Shown here: piece by piece, positions 18,205-27,595 of the stretch
How the letters are laid out: each line of letters opens with the position of its first letter
Position numbering within the stretch: position 1 is the stretch's first letter
Assembly (NCBI RefSeq): GCF_004348445.1
Contig: NZ_SMKV01000006.1
Span: 124,001 to 188,000, forward strand
Direction: 5' to 3'
DNA length: 64,000 nt
Origin: Saccharopolyspora aridisoli
GTDB lineage: Bacteria > Actinomycetota > Actinomycetes > Mycobacteriales > Pseudonocardiaceae
Notes under the pieces: generated by a model
What the model saw: only the letters and a program-made list of their open reading frames with translations
What the model was told of the DNA's origin: nothing
The model's database searches: none
Translations under genes and position numbers: made by a program

Positions 18205-18264
18205 GACGCACCTCCTTCTTGCAAGAAAGCTTCGACACCCGCGGTGCTCCGGCGGGTGGGTCCA

Positions 18265-18450
18265 ACGTCGTTCTCGAAAGTGGCGAAGCCACTTCTTCCT
18301 CCGGTGAGCACCTGAGCAGCTCGCACCGCCGGGGCTCTGAGCGGTTTCCTGGCGAGCACGCCGCAGCGCCGATGCCCACCCTTGGCTGAGCGGAACACGC
18401 AAGAGTCCACGGAGCCGCTCAGGTTCCCCGACTCGCACCGCTGCGCAGGG
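18265..18450 (+). repeat. Dispersed intergenic repeat family 1, copy b
   Basis: It contains CGTTCTCGAA, hairpin AGTGGCGAAGCCACT (18279-18293), AGCTCGCACCGCCGGG, CTGAGCGGTT (18337-18346) and the partner AGCCGCTCAG. It sits inside the infB-ylxP-rbfA cluster, directly in front of rbfA, and creates a spurious upstream extension of the rbfA reading frame. Confidence 0.75.
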
Positions 18451-18464
18451 GCATCACCGATGAC

Positions 18465-18758
18465 CTAATCCTCGGGTCCCAGCATGCGATGCCGGGCGGA
18501 GAGGAGCTCCAGCTCTGGGCGGGCGGCGACCAACCGCTCGCACGCCTCCAGGACTTCGCGCACGTGCGAAGCGTCGCCGGAGACCACCGCGACTCCGAGC
18601 AGAGCGCGGCGGTGGAGGTCTTGGTCGCCGGCTTCGGAGACGGCTACCTCGAAGCGGCGGCGCAGTTCGGCCAGGACCGGCCGGACCACGGCCCGCTTCT
18701 GCTTCAACGAGTGGACGTCACCGAAGAGCACGTCCAGTTCGAGCGCACCGACGTACAT
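18465..18758 (-). CDS. YlxP-like protein (DUF503)
   Basis: A 97-residue protein with the DUF503 signature MYVGALELDVLFGDVHSLKQ then KRAVVRPVLAELRRRFEVAV (S-L-K-x-K-R). The family adopts a ferredoxin-like fold and is nearly always encoded between infB and rbfA, as here; a ribosome-assembly role has been proposed. The start ATG 18758 is 66 bp after the infB stop and a strong hairpin lies in that gap. Downstream, a repeat of ~185 bp intervenes before rbfA. Confidence 0.92.
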   Translation of the reverse strand: MYVGALELDVLFGDVHSLKQKRAVVRPVLAELRRRFEVAVSEAGDQDLHRRALLGVAVVSGDASHVREVLEACERLVAARPELELLSARHRMLGPED

Positions 18759-18780
18759 GGGCGGAAATCTTCCCCCGACC

Positions 18781-18815
18781 CCCGCAGGGGGTCCGTCGCG
18801 GACCCCCTGCGCGGG
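18781..18815 (-). terminator. Strong hairpin between infB and ylxP
   Basis: CGCAGGGGGTCC (18783-18794) pairs with GGACCCCCTGCG (18800-18811), extended by a further CCC/GGG. It lies in the 66 bp between infB and ylxP on the minus strand and may terminate or attenuate transcription into ylxP-rbfA. Confidence 0.65.
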
Positions 18816-18824
18816 TGTGCGGTG

Positions 18825-21788
18825 TCAGTCGCGAGGCTTCTCGCGCATCTCGTACGGCTCGATGATGTCGCCCACCTTGAGGTCGTTGTAGGACCCCAAG
18901 GTCAGACCGCACTCGAAACCGTCGCGGACCTCGGTGGCGTCTTCCTTGAACCGCTTCAGCGAGTTGATGCTGAGGTTCTCGGCGACCACCACGTTGTCCC
19001 GCAGCAGACGCGCCTTCGCGTTCCGCTTGACGATGCCGTCGGTGACCATGCAACCGGCGATCGTGCCGACCTTCGAGGACTTGAAGACCTCGCGGATCTC
19101 GGCGCGACCGAGCTCGACTTCCTCGTACTCGGGCTTGAGCATGCCCTTGAGTGCCTGCTCGATGTCCTCGATGGCGCGGTAGATCACCGAGTAGTACCGG
19201 ATCTCGACGCCCTCGCGGTTGGCGACCTCGGCCGCCTTGCCCTCGGCCCGGACGTTGAAGCCCAGGACGATGGTGTTCTCCGCGGTGGCGAGGTTGATGT
19301 CGGACTCGTTGATGCCACCGACGCCGCGGTGGATGACCCGCAGCTCGACCTCTTCGCCGACCTCGATCTTCATCAGGGACTCTTCGAGCGCCTCGACGGT
19401 ACCCGAGTTGTCACCCTTGATGATCAGGTTCAGCTGGTTGGTCTCCTTGAGCACCTTGTCCAGGTCCTCGAGGCTGACCCGCTTGCGCTTGGCGGCGTTC
19501 TGCGCCTCGCGGATGCGGGCCCCGCGGCGGTCGGCGATCTGCCGGGCGACCCGGTCCTCGTCGACCACCAGGAAGGAGTCACCGGCACCGGGCACCGACG
19601 TGAAGCCGATGACCTGGACCGGCCGCGACGGCAGCGCCGCGGTGACGTCCTCGTCGTTCTCGTTGATCATGCGGCGAACGCGGCCGTACGCGTCACCGGC
19701 GACGACCGAGTCACCGACGCGGAGCGTGCCTCGCTGCACCAGCACGGTGGCCACCGGACCGCGACCGCGGTCCAGGTGCGCCTCGATCGCGACACCCTGC
19801 GCCGACATGTTCGGGTTGGCCCGGAGGTCGAGCGAGGCGTCGGCGGTCAGCAGGATCGCTTCCAGCAGACCGTCGATGTTGGTGCCCTGCTTGGCGGAGA
19901 TCTCGACGAACATCGTCTCGCCGCCGTACTCCTCGGCCACCAGGTTGTACTCGGTGAGCTGCTGGCGGATCTTGTCCGAGTTCGCGCCCTCGACGTCGAT
20001 CTTGTTGACCGCGACCACGATCGGCACACCGGCGGCCTGGGCGTGGTTGATCGCCTCGACCGTCTGCGGCATGACGCCGTCGTCCGCGGCGATCACCAGC
20101 ACGGCGATGTCCGTCGACTTCGCACCACGGGCACGCATGGCGGTGAACGCCTCGTGACCAGGGGTGTCGATGAAGGTGACGGGCCGCTCGTTGCCCTCCA
20201 GCTCGGTGACGACCTGGTAGGCACCGATGTGCTGCGTGATGCCGCCGGCCTCGCCGGCCTGCACGTTCGCCTTCCGGATGGTGTCCAGCAGCCGCGTCTT
20301 ACCGTGGTCGACGTGACCCATGACGGTCACGACCGGCGGACGGGCGGCCAGTTCCTCCTCGGAGGAGCCCGGGTCGCCGTAGCTGATGTCGAACGACTGC
20401 AGCAGCTCCCGGTCCTCGTCCTCCGGAGAGACCATCTCGACCTTGTAGTTCATCTCCTGGCCGAGGAGCTCGAGGATCTCGTCGGAGACGGACTGGGTCG
20501 CGGTGACCATCTCACCGAGGTGGAACATCGCCTGCACCAGCGAAGCCGGGTTGGCGTTGATCTTCTCGGCGAAGTCGGTCAGCGAAGCACCGCGGCGCAG
20601 GCGGAGGGTCTCGCCGTTCCCGCGCGGGAGGCGGACGCCGCCGACAGACGGCGCCTGCATGTTCTCCATGTACTCCTGGCGCTTCTGCCGCTTCGACTTG
20701 CGACCGCGCTTCGCGGGACCACCGGGGCGACCGAAGGCACCAGCCGTGCCGCCGCGACCACCGGGACCGCCCGGACGGCCACCGCCACCGGGACGACCGC
20801 GGAAACCACCGCCGGCCGGAGCTCCACCCGGAGCGCCGCCACCGCCGCCGGGACCGCGGCCACCGCCGCCGCCACCACCGCCGGGACCGCCACGACCACG
20901 ACCGCCGCCGGGGCCACCGCCGGAGCCGCCACGGGCCGGACGCGGAGGCATCATGCCGGGGTTCGGACGCGGAGGCATCATGCCCGGGTTCGGGCGCGAA
21001 CCGCCACCGCCACCGCCGCCTTCGCCGCGCGGGGCGTTGTTGCCGCCACCGGCAGGAGCGGTCCCGGCACCCTGGCCGCCGCCACGGCGCTGGTCGTCAC
21101 GACCGCGACCGGGGCCCTGCTGGCCACCGCGGTCCTGACGCGGACCCGGGCCGGGACGACCCGGGCGCTGCTGAGGAGCACCCTGACCGACGCCGAACGG
21201 GTTGTTGCCAACGCGCGGGGGCTTCGGACCAGGCTTGGGCGCCTTCGGGCGCGAAGCATCGCCGTCGCCACCCGGCGCCTTGGACGCGGGCTTGGGACCC
21301 GGCTTGGGACCGGGCTTGGCGTCGCCCTTGGGCTTGTCGCCCTGGGGCTCGGCCTTGGGCTGCTCGAACTTGGGCTCTTCGACCTTGGGGGCCTCGGCCT
21401 TCGGCTCCGCCTGAGCGGCCGGGGCCGGCTCCTCGGCCTTCGGTTCGGCCTTCGGTTCAGGCTTGGGGGTCGGCTTCGGGCCGGGCTTGGGACCGGGCTT
21501 GGGTGCCTCGGCACGAGGGCCGGGCTTGGGTCCAGGCTTGGGCGCTGAGGATCCAGCCGCCCCTCCGGAACTGACGGCCTTGGAATCGCTCTGAGAGGGC
21601 TTGCCGTTGTCGCCGTTCTTCCTCGACGACTTGACATATGCGTCACGAAGCCTGCGCGCCACCGGGGCTTCCACGGTGGAGGACGCAGACTTGACGTACT
21701 CGCCCTGCTCGGCGAGCTTGTTCAGTACTTCCTTGCTGGTGACACCGAGCTCTTTAGCGAGCTCATGTACGCGGGCCTTGCCTGCCAC
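18825..21788 (-). CDS. infB: Translation initiation factor IF-2
   Basis: A 987-residue translational GTPase that places initiator fMet-tRNA on the 30S subunit and promotes subunit joining. The N-terminal IF2_N domain reads [20 protein letters not shown]. Residues ~60-370 are a long disordered linker: first [12 protein letters not shown] repeats rich in K, P, E and A, then Gly/Arg/Pro tracts. A second IF2_N segment precedes the G domain, whose motifs are GHVDHGKT (G1), DTPGHEAF (G3) and NKID (G4). Domains II-IV follow, with [15 protein letters not shown] near the C terminus. GTG 21788 has GAGGAGA 5 nt upstream. It is longer than most bacterial IF-2 because of the linker. Confidence 0.97.
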   Translation of the reverse strand: MAGKARVHELAKELGVTSKEVLNKLAEQGEYVKSASSTVEAPVARRLRDAYVKSSRKNGDNGKPSQSDSKAVSSGGAAGSSAPKPGPKPGPRAEAPKPGPKPGPKPTPKPEPKAEPKAEEPAPAAQAEPKAEAPKVEEPKFEQPKAEPQGDKPKGDAKPGPKPGPKPASKAPGGDGDASRPKAPKPGPKPPRVGNNPFGVGQGAPQQRPGRPGPGPRQDRGGQQGPGRGRDDQRRGGGQGAGTAPAGGGNNAPRGEGGGGGGGSRPNPGMMPPRPNPGMMPPRPARGGSGGGPGGGRGRGGPGGGGGGGGRGPGGGGGAPGGAPAGGGFRGRPGGGGRPGGPGGRGGTAGAFGRPGGPAKRGRKSKRQKRQEYMENMQAPSVGGVRLPRGNGETLRLRRGASLTDFAEKINANPASLVQAMFHLGEMVTATQSVSDEILELLGQEMNYKVEMVSPEDEDRELLQSFDISYGDPGSSEEELAARPPVVTVMGHVDHGKTRLLDTIRKANVQAGEAGGITQHIGAYQVVTELEGNERPVTFIDTPGHEAFTAMRARGAKSTDIAVLVIAADDGVMPQTVEAINHAQAAGVPIVVAVNKIDVEGANSDKIRQQLTEYNLVAEEYGGETMFVEISAKQGTNIDGLLEAILLTADASLDLRANPNMSAQGVAIEAHLDRGRGPVATVLVQRGTLRVGDSVVAGDAYGRVRRMINENDEDVTAALPSRPVQVIGFTSVPGAGDSFLVVDEDRVARQIADRRGARIREAQNAAKRKRVSLEDLDKVLKETNQLNLIIKGDNSGTVEALEESLMKIEVGEEVELRVIHRGVGGINESDINLATAENTIVLGFNVRAEGKAAEVANREGVEIRYYSVIYRAIEDIEQALKGMLKPEYEEVELGRAEIREVFKSSKVGTIAGCMVTDGIVKRNAKARLLRDNVVVAENLSINSLKRFKEDATEVRDGFECGLTLGSYNDLKVGDIIEPYEMREKPRD

Positions 21789-21880
21789 TGCTCTCCTCAT
21801 CTGGGTGAGGCCGGGCGGCAGTCCCGCTCGACCTCGTCCTATCGCCGATGCGCGTTCATGGCTTCAGCTTCACGGCTGAT

Positions 21881-22222
21881 TCATGACGGGTCGACCTGCT
21901 TTCCTTCGGTTGCCTGGCGCGGGACGGATCCCGCGTCGGTCATGTCCTGAGCCGCCGCAGGCGGTTGCCCGGCACTCAAGTGGTGTTGCACGGCTGAGGT
22001 GTCGAGAGATCCCGGCACTCGAAGTGCCCGCGGAAAAGCCCGGCGCCGTTCGGCCAGACGAAGGCAAGCCGGGTCAGGGTGCAGCCAGGCTCCCCGACCC
22101 GGTCGCCGATGCCGTGGATCGGGAATCGCGACGAGCCCCGAACCACCGACCTCAGCCACCACACGTAGCAGCTCAACGGCCGACGTCCGAGCACGACAAC
22201 CCACGCACGTACGAACCGGCAC
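21881..22222 (-). CDS. YlxR family RNA-binding protein (DUF448)
   Basis: A 113-residue basic protein with the YlxR signature PVRTCVGCRARTSAVELLRV and the block PGRGAWLHPDPACLRLA. YlxR folds as an RNA-binding domain; in Bacillus it is described as nucleoid-associated and regulatory, in other species as a modulator of RNase P. The C-terminal ~35 residues are variable. It lies in the standard place between nusA and infB, 86 bp from nusA and 92 bp from infB. Confidence 0.93.
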   Translation of the reverse strand: MPVRTCVGCRARTSAVELLRVVAEVGGSGLVAIPDPRHRRPGRGAWLHPDPACLRLAERRRAFPRALRVPGSLDTSAVQHHLSAGQPPAAAQDMTDAGSVPRQATEGKQVDPS

Positions 22223-22308
22223 ATGGCACTGGCCATTCCCGGGTGCACTCGTGTGGATTGATCGCTCCCCTCGCGTCGAGCCTCCTTGACGATTCTAACC
22301 CGAGGGCG

Positions 22309-23379
22309 TCACTCAGCCGAACCCACGGTGGGCAGTCCCTCAACCGCCGGGTCCGGACCAGCCGGTTGGACGGGCGCCTGACCGCTCGTGGTGGTGGGCG
22401 ACGACGGGTCGGCATCGCTGCGGATGTCGATCCGCCAGCCGGTCAGCCGGGCCGCCAGCCGCGCGTTCTGGCCTTCCTTGCCGATCGCCAGCGACAGCTG
22501 GAAGTCCGGCACGATCACCCGCGCGGTCTTGGTGCGCTCGTCGACCACCTCGACCGAAACCACCTTGGCCGGCGACAGCGCGTTGCCGACGAAGGTCGCC
22601 GGGTCGTCCGAGTGATCGATGATGTCGATCTTCTCGCCGCCCAGCTCGCTCATCACGTTGCGGACCCGCGCGCCCATCGGGCCGATGCAGGCGCCCTTGG
22701 CGTTGACCCCGCTGACCGTGGACCGCACCGCGATCTTCGACCGGTGCCCGGCCTCGCGGGCCACCGCCGGGATCTCCACGGTGCCGTCGGCGATCTCCGG
22801 GACCTCCAGCGCGAACAGCCGGCGGACCAAGTTGGGGTGGGTGCGCGACAAGGAGATCTGCGGGCCCCGGGCGCTGCGCGCCACGCCGTAGACGTAGCAC
22901 TTGATCCGGGTGCCGTGCTCGTAGTTCTCCCCCGGGACCTGCTCGGCACCGGGGATGACGCCTTCGCTGTCACCGATCTGCACGATCACCATGCCGCGCG
23001 AGTTGGCGCGCGCGTCGCGCTGGATCACGCCACCGATGATCTCGCCTTCCTTGGCGGCGAACTCGCCGAAGGTCCGCTCGTGCTCCGCGTCGCGCAGCCG
23101 CTGCAGGATGACCTGCCGCGCGGTCGTCGCCGCGATCCGGCCGAACCCCTCCGGGGTGTCGTCCCACTCCTCGGCAACGCTGCCGTCGGGGTTGAGGGAG
23201 TGCGCGATGACCCGCACGATGCCGGTCTTGCGGTCGACCTCCACCCGCGCGTGCGGCTGGTGCCCCTCGGTGTGACGGTATGCGGTGAGCAGTGCCGATT
23301 CGATCGCTTCAAGGACCGTTTCGAACGGGATGTCCTTGTCGCGTTCGATCGCCCGCAGCGCCGCGATGTCGACGTTCAC
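22309..23379 (-). CDS. nusA: Transcription termination/antitermination factor NusA
   Basis: A 356-residue RNA polymerase-associated elongation factor that modulates pausing, termination and rRNA antitermination. Domains in order are the N-terminal polymerase-binding domain ([20 protein letters not shown]), S1 (about 115-185, [20 protein letters not shown]), KH1 (about 200-275, [18 protein letters not shown]) and KH2 (about 280-340, [20 protein letters not shown]). It lacks the C-terminal AR repeats of the E. coli protein, as normal in actinobacteria. The start codon overlaps the rimP stop (ATGA), implying translational coupling. Confidence 0.97.
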   Translation of the reverse strand: MNVDIAALRAIERDKDIPFETVLEAIESALLTAYRHTEGHQPHARVEVDRKTGIVRVIAHSLNPDGSVAEEWDDTPEGFGRIAATTARQVILQRLRDAEHERTFGEFAAKEGEIIGGVIQRDARANSRGMVIVQIGDSEGVIPGAEQVPGENYEHGTRIKCYVYGVARSARGPQISLSRTHPNLVRRLFALEVPEIADGTVEIPAVAREAGHRSKIAVRSTVSGVNAKGACIGPMGARVRNVMSELGGEKIDIIDHSDDPATFVGNALSPAKVVSVEVVDERTKTARVIVPDFQLSLAIGKEGQNARLAARLTGWRIDIRSDADPSSPTTTSGQAPVQPAGPDPAVEGLPTVGSAE

Positions 23380-23933
23380 CTCGACTCCTCCGTGTCTTCC
23401 CGGTCGTCCCCCTGCTGGGAAACGCCGCTCGCAGCCCGCTCCAGCTTGACCAGGTCTTCCGCCGGTGGCTGCTGGAACTCCACCTCGACCACCGCGCGCT
23501 CCACATCACGGTATGCCACCTGGCGGATCTCAGCGCCCACCAGCACCTGCACGCTCTCATCATCCGCGCTGCCGACCCGCGCCACCAGCTGCTCGCCGCT
23601 GGTCAGCCGGATCTTGACCAGCCGGTTGCGGGCGCGCTTCCAGTGTCGCTGCTTGGTCAGCGGCCGGTCCACGCCGGGAGAGGTGACCTCCAGCGTGTAG
23701 GAGCCGGCCAGCACGTGCTCGTGCGCGTCCAGGACCTTGGCGACCGAGCGGCTCACCTCGGTGATGTCGTCGAGGCCGACACCGTCATCGGAGTCGATGA
23801 CGACCTTGACCAGCCGGCGACGACCGGCCTGCTGCACGTCGAGCTCCTCGAGGTCGAAGCCCTTTTCGGCGACGGCCTCGGCGACGACGGGCTCCAGCTG
23901 CGCGGTGATCTCACCACGCGGCGGGCTGGACAC
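23376..23933 (-). CDS. rimP: Ribosome maturation factor RimP
   Basis: A 185-residue 30S assembly factor (DUF150). The N-terminal domain shows [20 protein letters not shown] and [20 protein letters not shown]; the hallmark [20 protein letters not shown] ends the first domain and leads into the SH3-like C-terminal domain. GTG 23933 was preferred over an ATG 16 codons upstream because AGGAG lies 8 nt before it. It is the first gene of the rimP-nusA-ylxR-infB cluster. A TACCCT box at 24048-24053 on the minus strand is a candidate -10 for the cluster, about 115 nt upstream. Confidence 0.95.
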   Translation of the reverse strand: MSSPPRGEITAQLEPVVAEAVAEKGFDLEELDVQQAGRRRLVKVVIDSDDGVGLDDITEVSRSVAKVLDAHEHVLAGSYTLEVTSPGVDRPLTKQRHWKRARNRLVKIRLTSGEQLVARVGSADDESVQVLVGAEIRQVAYRDVERAVVEVEFQQPPAEDLVKLERAASGVSQQGDDREDTEESR

Positions 23934-24198
23934 GTTGGCACTCCTAGGTTTCGGTTCGTGGTCTTGGAAGACCTCATGCATCGCGATCCGGGCCCGAATC
24001 GCGGGCGCGAACCGCCCGCGTCCGGTCTGCTCCGGCCGCGGTCGCCCAGGGTATCGCGTCCGCCCGCACCCGAGCGCGACGCGGGACCCCTACGATCGGC
24101 GGATTCCCCCAGCCCTGAATGGATCACCGGTCCTACCGCTCCGGCGGTGGCCCCCAGGGTGCGCGCGTTGATCGCGGTGCCTGGCAGGATAGGTCGTC

Positions 24199-24687
24199 GT
24201 GGAACTTCCCCGCGCATCCCTGCCGGTGATCGAGCGCCGACGTGCTCTGCGGTTGTTCGCCGCCGCGCCCGCCGTGGCCGTGCTGGCCGCGTGCGGCACC
24301 GGCTCCGACGAGCCCGATCAGCTGCTGCCGCTGGCGACCGCCGCGAAGGCCGACGCCGCGCTGGCGAACGCGATCGCGCGCAGGCACTCGGGGATGTCCG
24401 AGACGGCGCGCGAGCTCGCCGCGGCGCGAGCCGCGCACGCCAGCGCGCTGCAGCGGGAGATCGACCGGGTCGCGTCGCGCGACCCCGAGGACCCGCCGTC
24501 GGTGCCCGATCCGGCTCCGAAGAAGGCACCGTCCTCCGCCGATGCCGCCGCCGACGCGCTGCGCGCCGCGGTGCGCGAGGGCCAGGAGCGGGCGGCGAGG
24601 CTCGTTCCGGGGCTGTCCGGCTACCGCGCGGGTCTGGTGGCGTCGGTGTCCGCGAGTTGTGCGTGCTTGCAGGAGGTGCTGGGTTGA
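24199..24687 (+). CDS. Lipoprotein paired with a DUF4439 ferritin-like protein
   Basis: A 162-residue exported lipoprotein. An arginine-rich N region (RRRALRLF) is followed by a hydrophobic stretch and the lipobox LAAC, with the lipidated cysteine near residue 32. The mature part is alanine-rich and helical (TAAKADAALANAIARRHSGM, then EIDRVASR) with cysteines near the C terminus (SASCACLQEV). It overlaps the next gene by 4 bp and the two are a conserved actinobacterial pair placed beside rimP. Its helical pattern also looks ferritin-like, so the two may form one complex at the membrane. Function unknown. Confidence 0.8.
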   Translation: MELPRASLPVIERRRALRLFAAAPAVAVLAACGTGSDEPDQLLPLATAAKADAALANAIARRHSGMSETARELAAARAAHASALQREIDRVASRDPEDPPSVPDPAPKKAPSSADAAADALRAAVREGQERAARLVPGLSGYRAGLVASVSASCACLQEVLG

Positions 24688-25133
24688 GCGGGATCTCGGA
24701 GCAGGCCGCCAAGGCCCTCGGCGACGCGCTGGGCGCAGAGCACGCGGCGCTGTGGGTCTACGGGCTGGCGAACGCCTTCGTCGGCGAGGCGCGGGTGCGC
24801 AGCGCGATCGAGGAGGCCGTCGATGCGCACACCCGGCTGCGCGACACCGCTGAGCGGGCGATGCGGCGGGCGGGCCTGACGCCGACCCCGGCTCAGCCCG
24901 CCTACGACGTCGGCGGCGACGTGGCCAACCAGTCGAAGGCGGTCGAGCTGCTGATCACCACCGAGACCGACTGCCAGGTCGGCTGGCGCTCTGTGCTGGA
25001 CAGCACCGAAGACGCCGGGATGCGCCGCACCGCGTTGGAGGGCCTGACCACCTCGGCCACCAGGGCGACCCGCTGGCGGCTGACGTTGGGACGCCAGCCC
25101 GCCGCGGAGGACTTCCCCGGCCAGCGGGCGTAG
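24684..25133 (+). CDS. DUF4439 ferritin-like domain protein
   Basis: A 149-residue helical protein with the DUF4439 layout: GAEHAALWVYGLANAFV, then VDAHTRLRDTAERAMRRAGL and the ELLITTETDCQVGWRSVLD block. E, H and D residues spaced as in ferritin-like four-helix bundles are seen, but whether they bind iron is not known. It starts at TTG 24684, inside the stop codon overlap TTGA with the lipoprotein gene, after AGGAGG. No signal peptide is present, so it would act on the cytoplasmic side while its partner is outside. Confidence 0.82.
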   Translation: MSGISEQAAKALGDALGAEHAALWVYGLANAFVGEARVRSAIEEAVDAHTRLRDTAERAMRRAGLTPTPAQPAYDVGGDVANQSKAVELLITTETDCQVGWRSVLDSTEDAGMRRTALEGLTTSATRATRWRLTLGRQPAAEDFPGQRA

Positions 25134-25175
25134 GAGCGCCTGGCCTCAGACGCGGGCGCCGACCGAGGGACCTGG

Positions 25176-26018
25176 TCATTTCGGTGCCTGGTCCTGGGGC
25201 CAGCCGAGCTTGAGCGCCTCGTTGGTGACGTCGCTGAGCGCCGGGTCCTTCTTCGAGGACTTGCTGTAGAACGCCGAGTCGCCGATCACGACCAGCCTGT
25301 CCTGCCGCCCCGAGGCGTAGGCCGCGTCGTCGAGGTCGGGCATGTCGCTCGTGCCGTCGCGCTCGTCGTCCACCAGGTCCCGGATGTTGCCCGTGCCGTC
25401 CTTGGTGGTCAGCTCGTTGAGCTGGGTGGCGATTTGCGGCGTCGGCATCAGCACGGTGATCACCGAGGTGAGGACGCGGCGGCCGTCGGGCAGGGTCGTC
25501 GTGTAGAGCGCGCGGGTGAGGTGGTCGCACTCCTGCTTGCTGAAGAAGTTCTGTATGGAGTCGGTCGAGACGCTCTTGCAGCCCTGGAACGCCTCTTCCT
25601 TGCGAACCAGGGTGAAGTCGTAGCGCAACTTCAACGGAGGCGGCGCGGCGACCTCGTCATCGGGTTTGACGGCGCTCCAGACCAGGCCGGACACGACCGC
25701 GATCAGCAGCAGCACGAGTCCCCGCAGCGCCCAGCCCATCGGCGTGACGCGCTGCGGCGGCTGCTGCCTCGGCGGCGGGGGCGGCGGCGCGGGCTGTCTG
25801 CCGGTGCCCGGGTACGGCTGCTGCGGCGCCGGGTGAGGCGCTTGCTGCGGAGTCGGCGAATGCGTGATCACCGGCCTGGTGACGTGCTCCGGGGTCGGTG
25901 CGGCCACCTGGCGGTCCTGCCTGATGTGGGCGTTGTCCCGCCTCAGCGGCGCGGTATCACGCTGCGTGTTGCCGTGCGCTCCCGTCACGTCTTCAGGCAC
26001 ACCCTGTCGGTCTGACAC
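25176..26018 (-). CDS. Proline-rich single-pass membrane protein of unknown function
   Basis: A 280-residue protein: a proline/glutamine-rich cytoplasmic N-terminal ~90 residues, one transmembrane helix (GWALRGLVLLLIAVVSGLVW, ~residues 94-115) and an extracytoplasmic domain of ~165 residues. Two cysteines (in FQGCKSVS and SKQECDH) could form a disulfide. The C-terminal domain (RALYTTTLPDGRRVLTSVIT, then RLVVIGDSAFY) does not match a family I recognise. Similar proteins occur in Pseudonocardiales. GTG 26018 lies 8 nt after a TACCGT box. Confidence 0.7.
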   Translation of the reverse strand: MSDRQGVPEDVTGAHGNTQRDTAPLRRDNAHIRQDRQVAAPTPEHVTRPVITHSPTPQQAPHPAPQQPYPGTGRQPAPPPPPPRQQPPQRVTPMGWALRGLVLLLIAVVSGLVWSAVKPDDEVAAPPPLKLRYDFTLVRKEEAFQGCKSVSTDSIQNFFSKQECDHLTRALYTTTLPDGRRVLTSVITVLMPTPQIATQLNELTTKDGTGNIRDLVDDERDGTSDMPDLDDAAYASGRQDRLVVIGDSAFYSKSSKKDPALSDVTNEALKLGWPQDQAPK

Positions 26019-26026
26019 GAGTGCCT

Positions 26027-26032
26027 ACGGTA
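26027..26032 (-). promoter_or_regulatory. -10 box TACCGT, leaderless start for the membrane-protein gene
   Basis: On the minus strand TACCGT precedes GTG 26018 by 8 nt, with no Shine-Dalgarno sequence between. This puts the expected transcription start at or just before the start codon. Confidence 0.45.
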
Positions 26033-26079
26033 GCGGTTCTGGATTGCGGGGCGAACAACCCGATACCCGGTTGCGCTGA

Positions 26080-27105
26080 TCAGAGCAGCGCGCGGACCGC
26101 CCGTTCGACGTCCTCGGCAGTGTTGTAGAGGTGGAACGACACCCTGGCCTGGCCACCGCGACTGGCGCAGGCCACACCGGCCGCGGTGAGCTTGGCCACG
26201 GCGTCCGGGCTGGCCACCGACACGATCGCCGAACCAGCGGCCGACATCCCGAGCTCGGCCCGGAACCCGTCGGCCAGGCCGCTGCAGTGCGCGGCGACGT
26301 CCGCGAGATCCAGCCGAGCCAGCCACTCCATCGACGCGGCCGCGCCGACCTGCGCGAGCCACACCGGCGAGATGTCCAGCCCGCGCGCGTCACCGGACAA
26401 CCGCAACGGCAGGCCGTAGGTGGCCTCCCACGGGTCCTCGGCGGCGTACCAGTTGGCGCTGTGCGGAACGGGTCGCGGCGCGTCGGGGTGGACCGCCAGC
26501 CAGGCCGAGCCGCGCGGGGCCATCAGCCACTTGTACCCGGCACCTGCCACCCAGTCCGCCCAGTCCAGCCGCAGCGGCATCCAGCCCGCGGCCTGCGTGA
26601 CGTCGAGCAGCACGCGCGTGCCGTGCTCCTGCTTGGCCAGCCGGAGCCCTTCGAAGTCGGCGATGCGGCCGTCCTTGGACTGCACCGCGCTGACCGCGAC
26701 GAGGTCGAAATCCGGTGCGCGCCCACCGATCTGGTCCAGCTCGACCTCGGTGACGGTGACGCCGCGACCGGCCTGCGCGGCGAACGGGAACAGCACGCTG
26801 GTGAAGTCGTCAGTGGCCACCAGCACCCGAGCGTCGTCGGGCAGGCTGGCCGCGACCAGGCCGATCACCTGAGAAGCGCTGGCGCCGATGGCGACACGGT
26901 CAGCGGGGACGCCGATGAGGCGGGCGAAGGCGTCCCGGGCGGTGGCCACGTGCCCGTCGAAGTCGCCGGGCCGGTCCGAGCCACGGCCCCAGCGCTCCAC
27001 CGCCTCGGAGACCTTCCGGACGGCCTCGGTCGGCGGGACGCCGATGCTGGCGGTGTTGAGGTAGCCGTCGGGGACGTCGAAACTCGCGTCGAAGGCCTTC
27101 CGCAT
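26080..27105 (-). CDS. Class V aminotransferase-fold PLP enzyme
   Basis: A 341-residue PLP-dependent enzyme of the cysteine desulfurase/isopenicillin epimerase-like group. The N-terminal YLNTASIGVPP block, IGASASQVIGLVAASLP, LLDVTQAAGWMPL (aspartate binding the PLP ring nitrogen) and GAGYKWLMAPRGSAWLA (Schiff-base lysine) are visible. It lacks an obvious catalytic cysteine loop, so classic cysteine desulfurase activity is unlikely. ATG 27105 was chosen because GAGG stands 9 nt upstream. It is divergent from yjbQ with 57 bp between starts. Substrate unknown. Confidence 0.85.
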   Translation of the reverse strand: MRKAFDASFDVPDGYLNTASIGVPPTEAVRKVSEAVERWGRGSDRPGDFDGHVATARDAFARLIGVPADRVAIGASASQVIGLVAASLPDDARVLVATDDFTSVLFPFAAQAGRGVTVTEVELDQIGGRAPDFDLVAVSAVQSKDGRIADFEGLRLAKQEHGTRVLLDVTQAAGWMPLRLDWADWVAGAGYKWLMAPRGSAWLAVHPDAPRPVPHSANWYAAEDPWEATYGLPLRLSGDARGLDISPVWLAQVGAAASMEWLARLDLADVAAHCSGLADGFRAELGMSAAGSAIVSVASPDAVAKLTAAGVACASRGGQARVSFHLYNTAEDVERAVRALL

Positions 27106-27150
27106 GCCCGCCATCCTCGCACCGATCAGGCCTCGGCGGTGATCTCTGCC

Positions 27151-27156
27151 TACGGT
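27151..27156 (+). promoter_or_regulatory. -10 box TACGGT, leaderless yjbQ
   Basis: TACGGT ends 6 nt before ATG 27163. The intervening AGGGGC is too close to the ATG to act as a normal Shine-Dalgarno sequence. Predicted transcription start is at the ATG. Confidence 0.5.
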
Positions 27157-27162
27157 AGGGGC

Positions 27163-27573
27163 ATGCACAGCGAAGAGATCGAGATTCGCACCGGTGACCG
27201 CGAAGTGGTCCGCGATCTGCGCGACGAGTGCCGGCAGTTCCTCAGCTCGGCGGGAGCCGGCGACGGATTGCTCAACGTGTGGGTGCCGCACGCGACCGCG
27301 GGATTGGCGATCATCGAGACCGGTGCGGGCAGCGACGACGACCTGCTCACCGCGCTGCGCGACCTGCTGCCCGACGACGACCGCTGGCGGCACCGCCACG
27401 GCTCGCCCGGTCACGGCCGCGACCACGTGATGCCCGCGTTCGTGCCGCCCTACGCGACGATCCCGGTGCTGGGCGGGCGGATGGCGCTGGGCACCTGGCA
27501 GTCGGTGTGCCTGGTGGACACCAACGTCGACAACCCGGTCCGGAAGGTGCGGCTGAGCTTCCTGCCCGGGTGA
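27163..27573 (+). CDS. YjbQ/UPF0047 family protein
   Basis: A 136-residue member of the YjbQ (UPF0047) family, reported to have weak thiamine-phosphate synthase activity in vitro but of uncertain role. Signature residues are the NVWVPHATAGLAIIE block, RHRHGSPGHGRDHVMPAF with its histidines, and GGRMALGTWQSVCLVD, where GTWQ is invariant. The fold is a trimer with metal-like histidines at the interfaces. The gene is divergent from the PLP enzyme and convergent with the phosphodiesterase gene (22 bp gap). Confidence 0.92.
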   Translation: MHSEEIEIRTGDREVVRDLRDECRQFLSSAGAGDGLLNVWVPHATAGLAIIETGAGSDDDLLTALRDLLPDDDRWRHRHGSPGHGRDHVMPAFVPPYATIPVLGGRMALGTWQSVCLVDTNVDNPVRKVRLSFLPG

Positions 27574-27595
27574 GGCGGAAGCCCAGCCGTCGCCG

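Noticed and set aside
17698-18438. A longer rbfA starting at 18438
   Set aside because: The extra 78 residues are read through repeat family 1 and have no homology; GTG 18204 with GGAGG fits the family start.
18489-21548. A 1019-codon open frame on the plus strand antisense to infB
   Set aside because: It is an effect of GC-rich codon structure in infB; its translation is low-complexity (Ala, Thr, Gly, Arg, Leu) and has no domain, while the minus strand encodes complete IF-2.
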